Shown: in pieces, positions 54,036 to 62,574 of the stretch
Numbering within the stretch: position 1 is the stretch's first letter
Layout of the letters: each line of letters begins with the position of its first letter
Assembly: GCF_000970025.1 (NCBI RefSeq)
Contig: NZ_CP009528.1
Coordinates: forward strand, 2,405,168 to 2,469,167
Direction: 5' to 3'
DNA length: 64,000 nt
Source of the DNA: Methanosarcina barkeri MS
GTDB lineage: Archaea; Halobacteriota; Methanosarcinia; Methanosarcinales; Methanosarcinaceae
Position numbers and translations under genes: made by a program
The notes under the pieces: generated by a model
The model's database searches: none
What the model saw: only the letters and a program-made list of their open reading frames with translations
What the model was told of the DNA's origin: nothing

Positions 54036-54118
54036 ACATAGCCATAACTTCTACATAGCCATAACTTCTACATAGCCATAACTTCTACATAGCCATAACT
54101 TCTACATAGCCAGAATTT
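54036..54118. repeat. Tandem repeat, 17 bp x about 5
   Basis: Unit ACATAGCCATAACTTCT, ending at the stop codon of the following minus-strand gene. It therefore forms the start of that gene's 3' untranslated region. Confidence 0.9.
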
Positions 54119-55487
54119 ACTCATTTTCCGGCTCATCAAGATATGGAGAAAGTGAGGATAGAGCCTCAGCTTTTTGGGACTCGGATTTAATCCCGGACGC
54201 TAGATTAAGGGCTTTTTTAAGAATTTCTTCTTTTCTGGGTTCTTCCAGGTGTGGGAGAACATACGAGAGAGCCTCGGGCCTCATGTCTTTATCTTTAAGG
54301 CCGAAAGCCAATTGAAGGGCTTGTTCTAGCACTTCTTCTTTTTTCTGCTCGTTTAGATATGGGATAAGAGATGAGAGAGCCTGTACCTTTTGATAGTCAG
54401 AGAAAATTACCTCTATGAGTTCAAGGGCTCTTTCAATAATAGCTTCATTTTTTAACCCGTAAAGATGCGGTACAAGCGAGGAAAGTATCTGGAATTTTGT
54501 GTCTCCATATTGAAGATGGTGTGAGAAGCAAAAGATATTTTCAATAAGCTCTTCTTTGCCTGATCCTCTCAGGTGAGGGAGAAGTGAGGAAAGGACAAGG
54601 GCTCTTTCGTTCTCATCCTGAATATGGGAAGCAGATTCAAGAGCTTTCTCAATAGATTCGGCTTTTTTTGGCTCATCCAGGTACAGGACAGACAGGGAGA
54701 GGGCCTGTGACCTTAAATCTCCATATTGGATCTGGGAGGCAAAATCAAGGGCATCTCCCATGATCTCTCCTTTTTCCGGCTTTTCCAGACGTGAGATTAG
54801 CATTAAAAGAGCCTTTGCCTTTTGAACCTTATCTTGAATCTCATTATCGGTTTTTTCAGCACTAGCTTTTGCAGAATCAGGTTTTGTGATATGTTTAATC
54901 TCTGCAATTTGCTCAATTCGTAAGTCGCTGGGAGTCTTTTCGCCTACGACTTCTAGACCAGTAACAGGTTTTTCGGTATTTTGCATTCCGTATCGCTCCG
55001 GACCCTGAGAAATACCCTTTCTTGTTACGAAGGCTTCAAGCAGCCTGTTAAATTCATCAAACACTTGGATTCTATCAATCAAAGTTTGTTTTGAACCGTG
55101 TTCTGAGGTTTGTTTTATAATCATGGCCGAACTGTCTTCAGTCATTAGGTTCTGTACTGTTTTGTAATCCATAAAAGACGAAACTTCTTTAACTAAATCA
55201 GGGTTTTTTTCAAGCAATTTTAATATCTCCTGAATAAAAACTTGCCTTACATCCATATCCGAGGGTGCAACAATCATATCTCCGGCGGCTTCTTTTAATT
55301 CAGTGCATTCTGTTGAACACAGTTTTTCCCAGAGTTTTCTTTTAGTCTCCCAAACTCCAAACCCCACTTTTTTGCAGGCTTCTTCAGCCGCTTTTTTAGA
55401 CCCAATAACCAGATAAGGAATAACAGGTTCGATAAAATCTACTATTTTTTGTGCCAACTGTTTAATTATTACGTCCTGTTGCCGCAT
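54117..55487 (-). CDS. Helical-repeat protein with 36-residue units
   Basis: 456 residues. An N-terminal domain of about 110 residues (QDVIIKQLAQKIVDFIEPVI, AAEEACKKVGFGVWETKRKL, SDMDVRQVFIQEILKLLEKN) is followed by a linker (about 135-220). At least six units then follow with pattern ALSSLIPYLNEQKKEEVLEQ-AL-LA-GLKDKDMRPE, exactly 36 residues long, which should form an alpha solenoid (HEAT/TPR-like). The N-terminal domain recurs in my memory in archaeal proteins that carry varied C-terminal modules, and might be an adaptor, but that is not certain. No catalytic motif. Head-to-head with the 930-residue repeat protein at 56200. Confidence 0.8.
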   Translation of the reverse strand: MRQQDVIIKQLAQKIVDFIEPVIPYLVIGSKKAAEEACKKVGFGVWETKRKLWEKLCSTECTELKEAAGDMIVAPSDMDVRQVFIQEILKLLEKNPDLVKEVSSFMDYKTVQNLMTEDSSAMIIKQTSEHGSKQTLIDRIQVFDEFNRLLEAFVTRKGISQGPERYGMQNTEKPVTGLEVVGEKTPSDLRIEQIAEIKHITKPDSAKASAEKTDNEIQDKVQKAKALLMLISRLEKPEKGEIMGDALDFASQIQYGDLRSQALSLSVLYLDEPKKAESIEKALESASHIQDENERALVLSSLLPHLRGSGKEELIENIFCFSHHLQYGDTKFQILSSLVPHLYGLKNEAIIERALELIEVIFSDYQKVQALSSLIPYLNEQKKEEVLEQALQLAFGLKDKDMRPEALSYVLPHLEEPRKEEILKKALNLASGIKSESQKAEALSSLSPYLDEPENE

Positions 55488-56026
55488 TATTTCAGCCTTC
55501 TATTTAAATATCCTATAGGATACTATAATTTACAATTATATAAGTACTATAATTCAGCATGATACAGGTCCATAGTTAAACAATTTTGGACTAACATATT
55601 TAATTCGTAATAGCATAAATAAACAATAATATAATGCAATATATCTCTGATTGAGAACTTATCTGCTACTCAGAGGTATTTAAGCTTTTTGAAAGGTTAG
55701 AAAGTGTAAGAGAAATATAACAATAAAACTTCCGTTACTAAATATTAAAGTATAATTGTGAAACTTAAGTTATTAAATAAATAAGTACAATAATGAAACT
55801 TCAGTTAATAAGTACTATAATGGAATTTATTAAAATAACAAAAACTGCCTGCCACAAAACCAGTCAATGGTCTTAAGGATCTGGTTAAAAGGGTCAGAGT
55901 TCAACAGCCAAACTATTATGTCAGCATTTCTCGGTTTTACTTTAATAAATTTTACTTCCAGCTAAAATCCAGAATCAATACTTATATGAGGAAACCTGCC
56001 AGATTGGGATATTGTAAATAAATAAT
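55488..56026. promoter_or_regulatory. Divergent intergenic region, AT-rich
   Basis: Carries the promoters of both solenoid genes. At 55725-55820 the phrases AATGAAACTT and TAATAAGTACTATAAT recur in loose repeats. TIR element E follows. No RNA gene recognised. Confidence 0.35.
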
Positions 56027-56155
56027 GAGCTGATTCCAAAAACCAAAATGACTTCTCTGAATCCCAGATCTACAATAAGTAATAGATTTTCTGATCACGA
56101 AAACAATTTTGAAATTTTACTAATTTGAGGATAAAATTAGTTTTGGGATGGGCTT
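56027..56155. repeat. TIR element family E, full copy 2
   Basis: Begins GAGCTGATTCCAAAAACCAA and ends AATTAGTTTTGGGATGGGCT; the ends are imperfect inverted repeats. The interior (CTCTGAATCC, TTTCTGATCACGAAAA, TTTTACTAAT) is related to 27899-28041. It stops 45 bp before the start of the HEAT-repeat gene. Confidence 0.7.
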
Positions 56156-56199
56156 GATATTTAGATAGGACAGTATTATAACAAAGTTGGTGGACATTT

Positions 56200-58992
56200 T
56201 TGAGTGAGCAGCCAGAAATACATAATAAGGTTTTCAGTCAGTTTTCGGATGATAGAATAGAGGCTGCAAAGCAGCTGGGAACTTTTTTTGAGGTTTTGCC
56301 TGACAGAAAACAGGCTTTTGAAGATCTGTTAAGGCTTTGTTCTGACGGAGAGGATGCAGTCAGGGAAAAAGCCATCAATTCCCTTGTAACGGTTTTTCCG
56401 AATGTACCGGATAGAAAGCTTGCATGGGATAAGTTTGTGAATCTGACAGCTTATCCTGTAGAGTCTGTAATGACGGCTGCAGCCAATGCTCTTGTCAGCG
56501 TTTTCTCTCTTATGCAGGACAAAAATAAAGCATGGGAAAACCTTGCCGGACTGATAAACTCCAGATCAAGCATGGAAGATGCAAATAGGGAAATCGTCAG
56601 CTCACTTAATTATATAATAAAGGAAGTACCTGATAAGGGGCAGGTCTGGAAAGACCTGCTTAAGATGGGAGCCTCAGAATATCCTTATGTACGGGAGAAG
56701 TCGGCTTTGCTTTTGAACCTGGTTTTCCCGGAACTGGCTGATGGGGAAAAAGAAAAAGCCTGGAATGAAGTACTGGAACTGGCTAGCGAATCTGTGGATG
56801 AAAAGATCAGGGAGCAGGCTACCCGGACTCTTGGAGTTATTTACACACAGATGCCAGAAGAGATGAAGGATGAAACTCTTGAAACTCTTCTGGAACTTGC
56901 AGTATCGGGAAACCCTGAGGTTCAGAAGGAAGCTCTTCTGGCTCTACCCCCGGTTTTTTTCCATATCCCGGATAAGAAAAAGGCCTGGAATGACATTATC
57001 AAGCTTACAGGAGACGAAAATGAGTATGTTCGAAAGCAAGCTATCGATGCTCTGGTTTTTATCTTTCCTGAGATGCCGGACAAAAAAAAGATCTGGGCTG
57101 ATTTCCTGAACCTGGCAAAAGCCAGAGATGATTATATCAGGAACATGGCCGCTGATGCGCTTGTATCCTTATTTTCAGGTCTGGATAACAAAGCTTCACT
57201 ATGTGAGGAACTCATCGAACTCTCAGGGAATGAGGACGAAGCCGTGCAGAGTACAGCGGTTAACATTCTCACGAAGGCTTTTCCGCATATTTCCTGCAAA
57301 AGAGAGGCATATTCCAAGCTTGTACGCCTGGCTGAAACGAAGGATAGTCCTGTGCTCCGAAAGGTCGTGAGTAAACTTACTTCTGCTTATCCCGAATTAT
57401 GTAATATACCTGAGGTAAGTGAAAGGGAGTGGGAAGAGATAAGAAAACGTGGAGTGCAGGATAAAACCTGGAAAAGTAACTCTGGGAAACTAGAGAAACC
57501 CTGGGGGGAATATGAATCAAAGGGAGATCGCAGATTCGAAAAAAAAGGTAAATTCAGAAAAGAGAAATCAGGTGAAAAAGAAAACGTAGGAGAAAAGGAA
57601 AAAACTGGAGAACAAGAAAAATCAGGAGAAAAAGAAGAAACTGGAGAAAAGGAAAAACCTGGTAGTCTCCAGTTTTATGAAAAAGAACACAGAAAGCCTG
57701 TCTCGAATCTATTTAAAAAACCTGTGTCTGATAATTTCGGGCTTGAAGTGGAAAGCAGGGCATACATACGAAGAAAAGATATGACGGATTTGTTCGCCGG
57801 GTCAGGCTCTGGTCTTTCAGGTAAAGAAGAGGCTGTAAGTAAGCTTATTAACCTGATTTCGGATCCGGATCCCCAGAGGCGAAGAGGCGCAATAGAATCT
57901 CTGCTTACAGCCTATTCCCGATATACAGGCAAAACGCAAGATATCTGGAACGAACTCCTTAACCTGACCGGGGAGGAGGAGACAGACACCAGAAGGGATG
58001 CTGCAGACCTGCTTTCGGAGGTATTTCCAGTGGTTGAGGAAAAGTCCACAGTTTTTTTTGATCTTGTAAAGCTTACTGAAAGCCAAGAAGCCCATCTCAG
58101 GAGGAGAGCCACAGAACTCCTTGCTTCTGCTTTTGCCTATTGTGAAGATAAGCAGGCAGCCTGGAACGAACTTGTAAGGCTTGTGTCAGTTGAAGACCGT
58201 GAAGTTCGGAAAGGAGCAATTCTTGCTTTATCTTCAGGTTATATAGAGGTGCCAGATAAAGAAAAAGCCTGGAAAGACCTGTTAAGTTTTTCCGATCATA
58301 GCGACAGTTTTGTTCAAAGGGAGGCAACAAGGGCTCTTGGGCCTGCTTTTTTCTATGTGCCGGATAAAACCCAGGCCTGGAGAGACCTGAAAGCGCTTAC
58401 TGACAATCCGTACGTTTATGTCCGAAGGTATGCTTTACGCTCGCTTGGAAGAGCTTCTCTCTGGAGGGCGCTAAGGGCAGAAAATGAAGCTACTTACATT
58501 TTCGGGCTAAAAGAAGCCGTCAATTATTTAGAGGAAGCATCCAAAGCTTCTATTGGTTTCCATATTCCAGAATTCTATCATCCCTTTTATCAAGCTCTGT
58601 TATTCATTCTTTTCAGCGACAGACCCGGTATAGCAAAAGTTGAAAGTGAGCGCTACCTCTCAAAAATGACAGATGAAGTCAGGGAGCAGACTGAAAGACA
58701 GAAACTTCTCGAGATCTTCGAACAGTTTTCAGAACTTCTTACACGCGCAGGGAGACTCTCCCCTGGAGACCTTTCAGGACAGAAAAAGCTACTTAAAACC
58801 TCGATTCTACTTCTTGACCAATTTTCAGGCTTTTTTGATAACAAAGAAGAAATGGCTATTTTCGCTCAAAAAACCGTGAAAAAAGAAAAACCTGTGAAAA
58901 AGGAGTATTCGAACCTTGGAAAAGCTCTTCTTGAGCGGGTAGAGAAAAAGAAGGCATCCTTAACAAAAGACCGTAAAAAAAAGAATTTCTGA
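56200..58992 (+). CDS. Large HEAT-like repeat protein (36-residue units)
   Basis: 930 residues. TTG start at 56200; GGTGGA lies about 8 bases upstream. Two solenoid blocks (about 20-410 and 540-770) consist of 36-residue units such as VFPNVPDRKLAWDKFVNLTA followed by VRxxAxxAL, typical of HEAT/PBS-lyase-like repeats with invariant P-D-K-x-x-A-W at each turn. Between the blocks is a highly charged Lys/Glu linker (about 430-510) of EKEKTGE phrases. The C-terminal ~160 residues are helical without repeats and end in a very basic tail (DRKKKNF). No nuclease, ATPase or membrane segment seen. Probably a scaffold or interaction protein; partner unknown. Confidence 0.88.
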   Translation: MSEQPEIHNKVFSQFSDDRIEAAKQLGTFFEVLPDRKQAFEDLLRLCSDGEDAVREKAINSLVTVFPNVPDRKLAWDKFVNLTAYPVESVMTAAANALVSVFSLMQDKNKAWENLAGLINSRSSMEDANREIVSSLNYIIKEVPDKGQVWKDLLKMGASEYPYVREKSALLLNLVFPELADGEKEKAWNEVLELASESVDEKIREQATRTLGVIYTQMPEEMKDETLETLLELAVSGNPEVQKEALLALPPVFFHIPDKKKAWNDIIKLTGDENEYVRKQAIDALVFIFPEMPDKKKIWADFLNLAKARDDYIRNMAADALVSLFSGLDNKASLCEELIELSGNEDEAVQSTAVNILTKAFPHISCKREAYSKLVRLAETKDSPVLRKVVSKLTSAYPELCNIPEVSEREWEEIRKRGVQDKTWKSNSGKLEKPWGEYESKGDRRFEKKGKFRKEKSGEKENVGEKEKTGEQEKSGEKEETGEKEKPGSLQFYEKEHRKPVSNLFKKPVSDNFGLEVESRAYIRRKDMTDLFAGSGSGLSGKEEAVSKLINLISDPDPQRRRGAIESLLTAYSRYTGKTQDIWNELLNLTGEEETDTRRDAADLLSEVFPVVEEKSTVFFDLVKLTESQEAHLRRRATELLASAFAYCEDKQAAWNELVRLVSVEDREVRKGAILALSSGYIEVPDKEKAWKDLLSFSDHSDSFVQREATRALGPAFFYVPDKTQAWRDLKALTDNPYVYVRRYALRSLGRASLWRALRAENEATYIFGLKEAVNYLEEASKASIGFHIPEFYHPFYQALLFILFSDRPGIAKVESERYLSKMTDEVREQTERQKLLEIFEQFSELLTRAGRLSPGDLSGQKKLLKTSILLLDQFSGFFDNKEEMAIFAQKTVKKEKPVKKEYSNLGKALLERVEKKKASLTKDRKKKNF

Positions 58993-59166
58993 CTTGAAGT
59001 AAGAAGTTTTAAGCTTCTGTAATTATTATCAGGTTAAAAAACTGAAGTTGATTTGAAGGTGACTTGAAGGTGATTTGAAGGTGATTTGAAGGTGATTAAG
59101 TGTAAATATTCACCCTGAGGATATACTATTATTCTGAGAGAACTTTTTGTTATATGGCAGTGTAGT
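58993..59166. repeat. Spacer with 13-bp tandem repeat
   Basis: At 59050-59098 the unit GATTTGAAGGTGA-like (GATTTGAAGGT) repeats four times. Remaining sequence has no gene. Confidence 0.6.
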
Positions 59167-59401
59167 GTTTTATCCTGGAATGATTTCGCAGATTCAAAAC
59201 CATTTGAATGTTCAATACGCGATACAGTAACAGATGACGCAAAAGATTAAATGCTGAGTAAATTTAAGCTTCATTTTGGTAATGTAGAATGATTCTGTAA
59301 AATGAAACAACTTCGAAGTTGAAGTGAAATGGTGGTCACTTGTATACGACAGATCATTGTAATAAAAGAAATTAAAAAGCGAAATAATTTTGGGACAAAA
59401 C
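59167..59401. repeat. TIR element family D, copy 2
   Basis: Left end GTTTTATCCTGGAATGATTT then CGCAGATT; right end in reverse complement GTTTTGTCCCAAAATTATTT then CGC. Same ends as 26592-26878; the interior is shorter (about 190 bp) and diverged. Confidence 0.65.
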
Positions 59402-59760
59402 AGCTTCTTCTACTACCTAACTTGATTATATATCAAGCCATTCACAATTGATTTCAATTCATTTATGAGTAAAATTCACACAATTATTGTATTAGTGCTA
59501 TTATTTTTCTCAGTATTATTTAAGTAGATGCTACTACTTTATTGTATCCAGGAACGGGAACATATTCTCATAACTGTATTAACCAACCCAAGTATATACA
59601 CCACCACACCCGTTCCGAAAAACGGTTCTCATCGTCACCGGGTATCAAACCACTTTTCACATTCTTTAAAAAAATAAATGAATAAAAACACTTTGAACAG
59701 GCCCAAAATAGATTGTAAACCCGAATAGTGGAAAATTTTTATTATGTCTTTATTTCGGGG
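59402..59760. other. Intergenic region without recognisable gene
   Basis: AT-rich with a short GC-richer part around 59590-59645 (CCCGTTCCGAAAAACGG, an imperfect fold-back). No supported gene. Confidence 0.4.
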
Positions 59761-60369
59761 TTAATTTATCCATTTTAATATGACATCAGCATTACGAACA
59801 GATGCTTTAAGGTTCTGCTTTGACGGATATCCGAAGATCAACGGTGCGATAAGCTTATGGCCCTCTGGAACTCCGACCTCTTTCAGGAATTCCATATCGT
59901 AACCCAAACCGTCAGCCAGGCCTATCCAACAGCTGCCTATTCCTAAAGATTGAGCTGCAAGCATCATATTCTCAGCGGCTAGAGCACAGTCATGCTCATT
60001 GATAACATTGGGGGACGCAAACACTAAAATGAGAACAGGCGCTCCATAGAATATTCGAGTTGCCGGTTTAGATAAAAATTGCACAAATCTTACCATCTCT
60101 GGGATTTCGGTATCTTTGTATGCAGCAAGGAAAGCCTTCTTAGCGCGGTCATCATATTCCTCGACGAGCTGCTTATTTTTTATGACCACAAACCGCCATG
60201 GCTGCTTATTCACGGCTGTGGGGGCATATGTTCCCGCTCTTATAATCTCTTTGATTATTTCATCGGAAACCTCTTTATCAGAAAAATTGCGCACAGATCG
60301 ACGCTGGTAAATATTGTCTAACACGGCGTTTGAAATCTTCTCTCCGATAGTTGTGATATTGTCGGTCAA
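59761..60369 (-). CDS. Nitroreductase-family flavoprotein
   Basis: 202 residues. FMN-binding signatures: YQRRSVRNFSDKEV (phosphate-binding Arg-Arg-Ser), GTYAPTAVNKQPWRFVVIKN, NMMLAAQSLGIGSCWIG (about 130-147) and the C-terminal PLIFGYP. NAD(P)H-dependent two-electron reduction of a nitro, quinone or enone compound is the family chemistry; the physiological substrate is unknown. Start TTG at 60369 with GGTGATT just upstream. Monocistronic. Confidence 0.92.
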   Translation of the reverse strand: MTDNITTIGEKISNAVLDNIYQRRSVRNFSDKEVSDEIIKEIIRAGTYAPTAVNKQPWRFVVIKNKQLVEEYDDRAKKAFLAAYKDTEIPEMVRFVQFLSKPATRIFYGAPVLILVFASPNVINEHDCALAAENMMLAAQSLGIGSCWIGLADGLGYDMEFLKEVGVPEGHKLIAPLIFGYPSKQNLKASVRNADVILKWIN

Positions 60370-60757
60370 GAAATCACCATTAACAGTATAAAGAGAGAAT
60401 CTATTTAATTGCTATCTTAGATTGAGGGCTCTGTTCCAAAATCTAGTGATTTTGAATTTTACATTTATCACTGGATTTTAGTACTGAGTCGAAGGCCCGG
60501 AAGAAGGAACAATAGCTTACGAATTCTGAATGAAAATTAAAACCATATCTCCAACTTCATAGAAATTCGAATAGTTACGATATTTTTACACAAAATAATT
60601 TAAGTACTTCAATAAAATCCAATAAAACGGCAGTATAACCTCAATTTTATATATTTATGCATATTATAATTATTGTTTGGGCATCTGTAAACTCTTCATT
60701 TAAACACCCTCCATCTATCTCCGTTCCTCCTCTCTAAAGACGGATGCCCTTTTTATT
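60370..60757. other. Intergenic region without recognisable gene
   Basis: AT-rich. GCTCTGTTCCAAAATC at 60429 weakly resembles an end of TIR family E. No gene. Confidence 0.35.
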
Positions 60758-60937
60758 CTAAAACTTTCTGAATTCTTTGCCGAAAATGTATGCATGAAAA
60801 TGAACTCCACACCCTCTTCTTTCTGCTTTCCTCTTTTGATCGTTTTTTCTTTTCTTCTGATCTTCTTTAATCTCTTTCTCTTTCCTTCTGATTTTCTTTA
60901 ACCTCTTTCTCTTTTTTGATCTCCTCTTTTGACCCAT
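60758..60937 (-). CDS. Possible small very basic protein, 59 residues
   Basis: ATG (60937) to TAG. MGQKRRSKKRKRLKKIRR-like start, then KEIKEDQKKRKNDQKRKA and a non-repetitive end CGVHFHAYIFGKEFRKF. AAGGAAAGAGA precedes the ATG. It lies in a long polypurine stretch of the minus strand, so the Lys/Arg-rich frame may be a by-product of composition; the ordinary C-terminal third is the only hint that it is coding. Confidence 0.25.
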   Translation of the reverse strand: MGQKRRSKKRKRLKKIRRKEKEIKEDQKKRKNDQKRKAERRGCGVHFHAYIFGKEFRKF

Positions 60938-61008
60938 TTCTCTTTCCTTCTTTTCTCCTCCCTTTTCCCTGATCTATTTCTTGTTCTCTCTTCCTTTCCT
61001 GTTTGTTC
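60805..61008. other. Long polypyrimidine tract with ~31-bp repeats
   Basis: About 200 bp on the plus strand consist mostly of C and T (for example TTCTTCTGATCTTCTTTAAT, CTCTTTCTCTTTCCTTCTGA). Units of about 31-33 bp with the phrase TTCTGAT-TTCTTTAA-CTCTTT repeat imperfectly. Such strand asymmetry can adopt triplex structures. Confidence 0.7.
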
Positions 61009-61116
61009 GAATGAAGGACTTTAAATTAATTGACAGGCATAATAATTAAAAAATAGAACGAATAACTGGAATAAGCAATAAATTAAGATTTGTTTAAGAG
61101 AAACGGAGATGGTACG

Positions 61117-61416
61117 TTGACAGAAAATCCATTACAGGTTATTGTGGATCAGGACCCTCAATTATTTGCCCTGCTTGAAAATACACACGAACTTGCTTTC
61201 GTGGAGGAGGGAATACCTCTTAAGTACAAATTACTGCTTGCAATGTCCCTGGATGCGGCTAATGGTGCGATAAACGGAGTAAAGTTCCTTGCAGTTCAGG
61301 CGATGCAGGCAGGGGCGACAAAAGAAGAAGTAATGCAGGCGATAAGAATAACTCAGTACATTTTTGGAGTTGGAAGTGTTTATACAGCCTCAGAGGCTCT
61401 TAAGGACATTTTGTAA
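61117..61416 (+). CDS. Carboxymuconolactone decarboxylase-like (CMD/AhpD fold) protein
   Basis: 99 residues from TTG at 61117, preferred over the upstream TTG (61090) because GGAGATGG lies just before it. All-helical: ENTHELAFVEEGIPLKYKLL, AMSLDAANGAINGVKFLAVQ, AMQAGATKEEVMQAIRITQY. The order matches the CMD fold. The Cys-x-x-Cys of AhpD-type peroxidase partners is absent (AANGAINGV in that region), so it is not a thiol peroxidase component. Function unknown. Single gene. Confidence 0.85.
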   Translation: MTENPLQVIVDQDPQLFALLENTHELAFVEEGIPLKYKLLLAMSLDAANGAINGVKFLAVQAMQAGATKEEVMQAIRITQYIFGVGSVYTASEALKDIL

Positions 61417-61661
61417 ACAGTATAAAAGGAATCCATTGCGCCAAAGTAATCATTGCATAGGTCAAGGAGCTTTCTGACCTTTATGTATTGATTTGGAGCA
61501 AAAATAGTCCCAAATTCTTAGCATTGAAGCAAAAAGGGATAATGGCTATCATGGAAATGGAATAATAAAGCACTTTATAATATAAGGAACAAGATCGTTG
61601 AAAATAGATCTGCCGCAAATGCGGCAGAATATTAAAACAAATGAAAAAATTACTTACTTTT

Positions 61662-61895
61662 TTAGACTGGGACCCCCATGTAAACTTTATGAAGTTCTTC
61701 TGCGATATCTTCAATATTATTATATTTTTTGTCAGGAAGCATGCCAAGTTCCCGCAGTATGTCTGGAATTGCTTTGCTCTTTCTCGCTTGTTCAATAATT
61801 CCATTCCTATCTATAGGAAAATTCAGATTTTTTAACATTTTTTGAATTTCTACAGGAAGTTCGGAAATGTATTCAGCTTTGTTTTCAGTTTCCAT
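61662..61895 (-). CDS. DUF2795 family small protein
   Basis: 77 residues, all helical: ELPVEIQKMLKNLNFPIDRN, GIIEQARKSKAIPDILRELG, MLPDKKYNNIEDIAEELHKV. The LPDK-Y motif is that of DUF2795. GGGGAAATAC precedes the ATG. Small soluble protein of unknown function. Directly upstream on the same strand (61918-62015) is a stump reading TLEVDILQIESSSEKEYRKA ending in TAG, without a start, perhaps a lost partner gene. Confidence 0.8.
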   Translation of the reverse strand: METENKAEYISELPVEIQKMLKNLNFPIDRNGIIEQARKSKAIPDILRELGMLPDKKYNNIEDIAEELHKVYMGVPV

Positions 61896-61917
61896 TGTAT
61901 TTCCCCTTTATTTTTGT

Positions 61918-62024
61918 TTCTAAAATTCCCTGGCGACATCTGCAGCTTTTCTGTACTCCTTTTCCGAAGATGATTCTATTTGCAGAATGTCGACCTCCAG
62001 CGTTTTTATCCTTAGAACTTAACA
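61918..62024 (-). pseudogene. Gene stump upstream of the DUF2795 gene
   Basis: A 30-odd-codon frame reads LRIKTLEVDILQIESSSEKE, YRKAADVAREF and stops with TAG, preceded by a stop and without start codon. Looks like the C-terminal end of a deleted gene. Confidence 0.35.
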
Positions 62025-62387
62025 ACATATTCCTTATTTGAAGAATATCAATACTTCCTAAAGTTTCAGAAGGAAGCTGAACTTTTTTAATAGGGATTAT
62101 AATGACGATTTACTATTTAAATATTAACATTATTCTTAAATAATATGTTAAAAATTAATACTTTATGTTATTTCAGTAATAATAACCAGTTTAAATTAGT
62201 AACTTTCAATGAAATAATTAACAAAAAAATCTAAATAAATATATGTACACTTAAAGAAAAAAGATAGAAATACTGTAGACTTTATCGGTGATTCATAAAA
62301 GGGTTCAGAGAAACAGTGGTTCAGAGAAACAGTTTTTGAGTTTTGGGATCAGCTTATTGTGTATCGTTTTGTCTTAACGCTGGTTAA
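62025..62387. other. Intergenic region, AT-rich
   Basis: GGTTCAGAGAAACAGT is duplicated at 62303-62334. GTTTTGGGATCAGCTTATT at 62342 resembles an end of TIR family E. No gene. Confidence 0.4.
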
Positions 62388-62464
62388 TAGTACAAGGCTA
62401 AATAATGCAACTGCTCAAATGAGATACAATGGGATTTTTGTTGCAACAATTACAGGTGTGACTA
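62388..62464. mobile_element. TIR element family A, copy 2
   Basis: Interior CTAAATAATGCAACTGCTCA, TTTTTGTTGCAAC and TTACAGGTGTGACTA matches the 76-bp element at 42999-43074. Right end TGACTA followed by TA is kept; the left end (TAGTACAAGG preceded by AA) has changed by a few bases. Confidence 0.75.
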
Positions 62465-62574
62465 TATCTATCCCGACATTATTTTAAGACTCCTCTCAGA
62501 TTCAATCAAACTATTTCATAATTATATAATGCATGATTCGATTCTGATTATTCTTATTGGAAATATGTTACATG

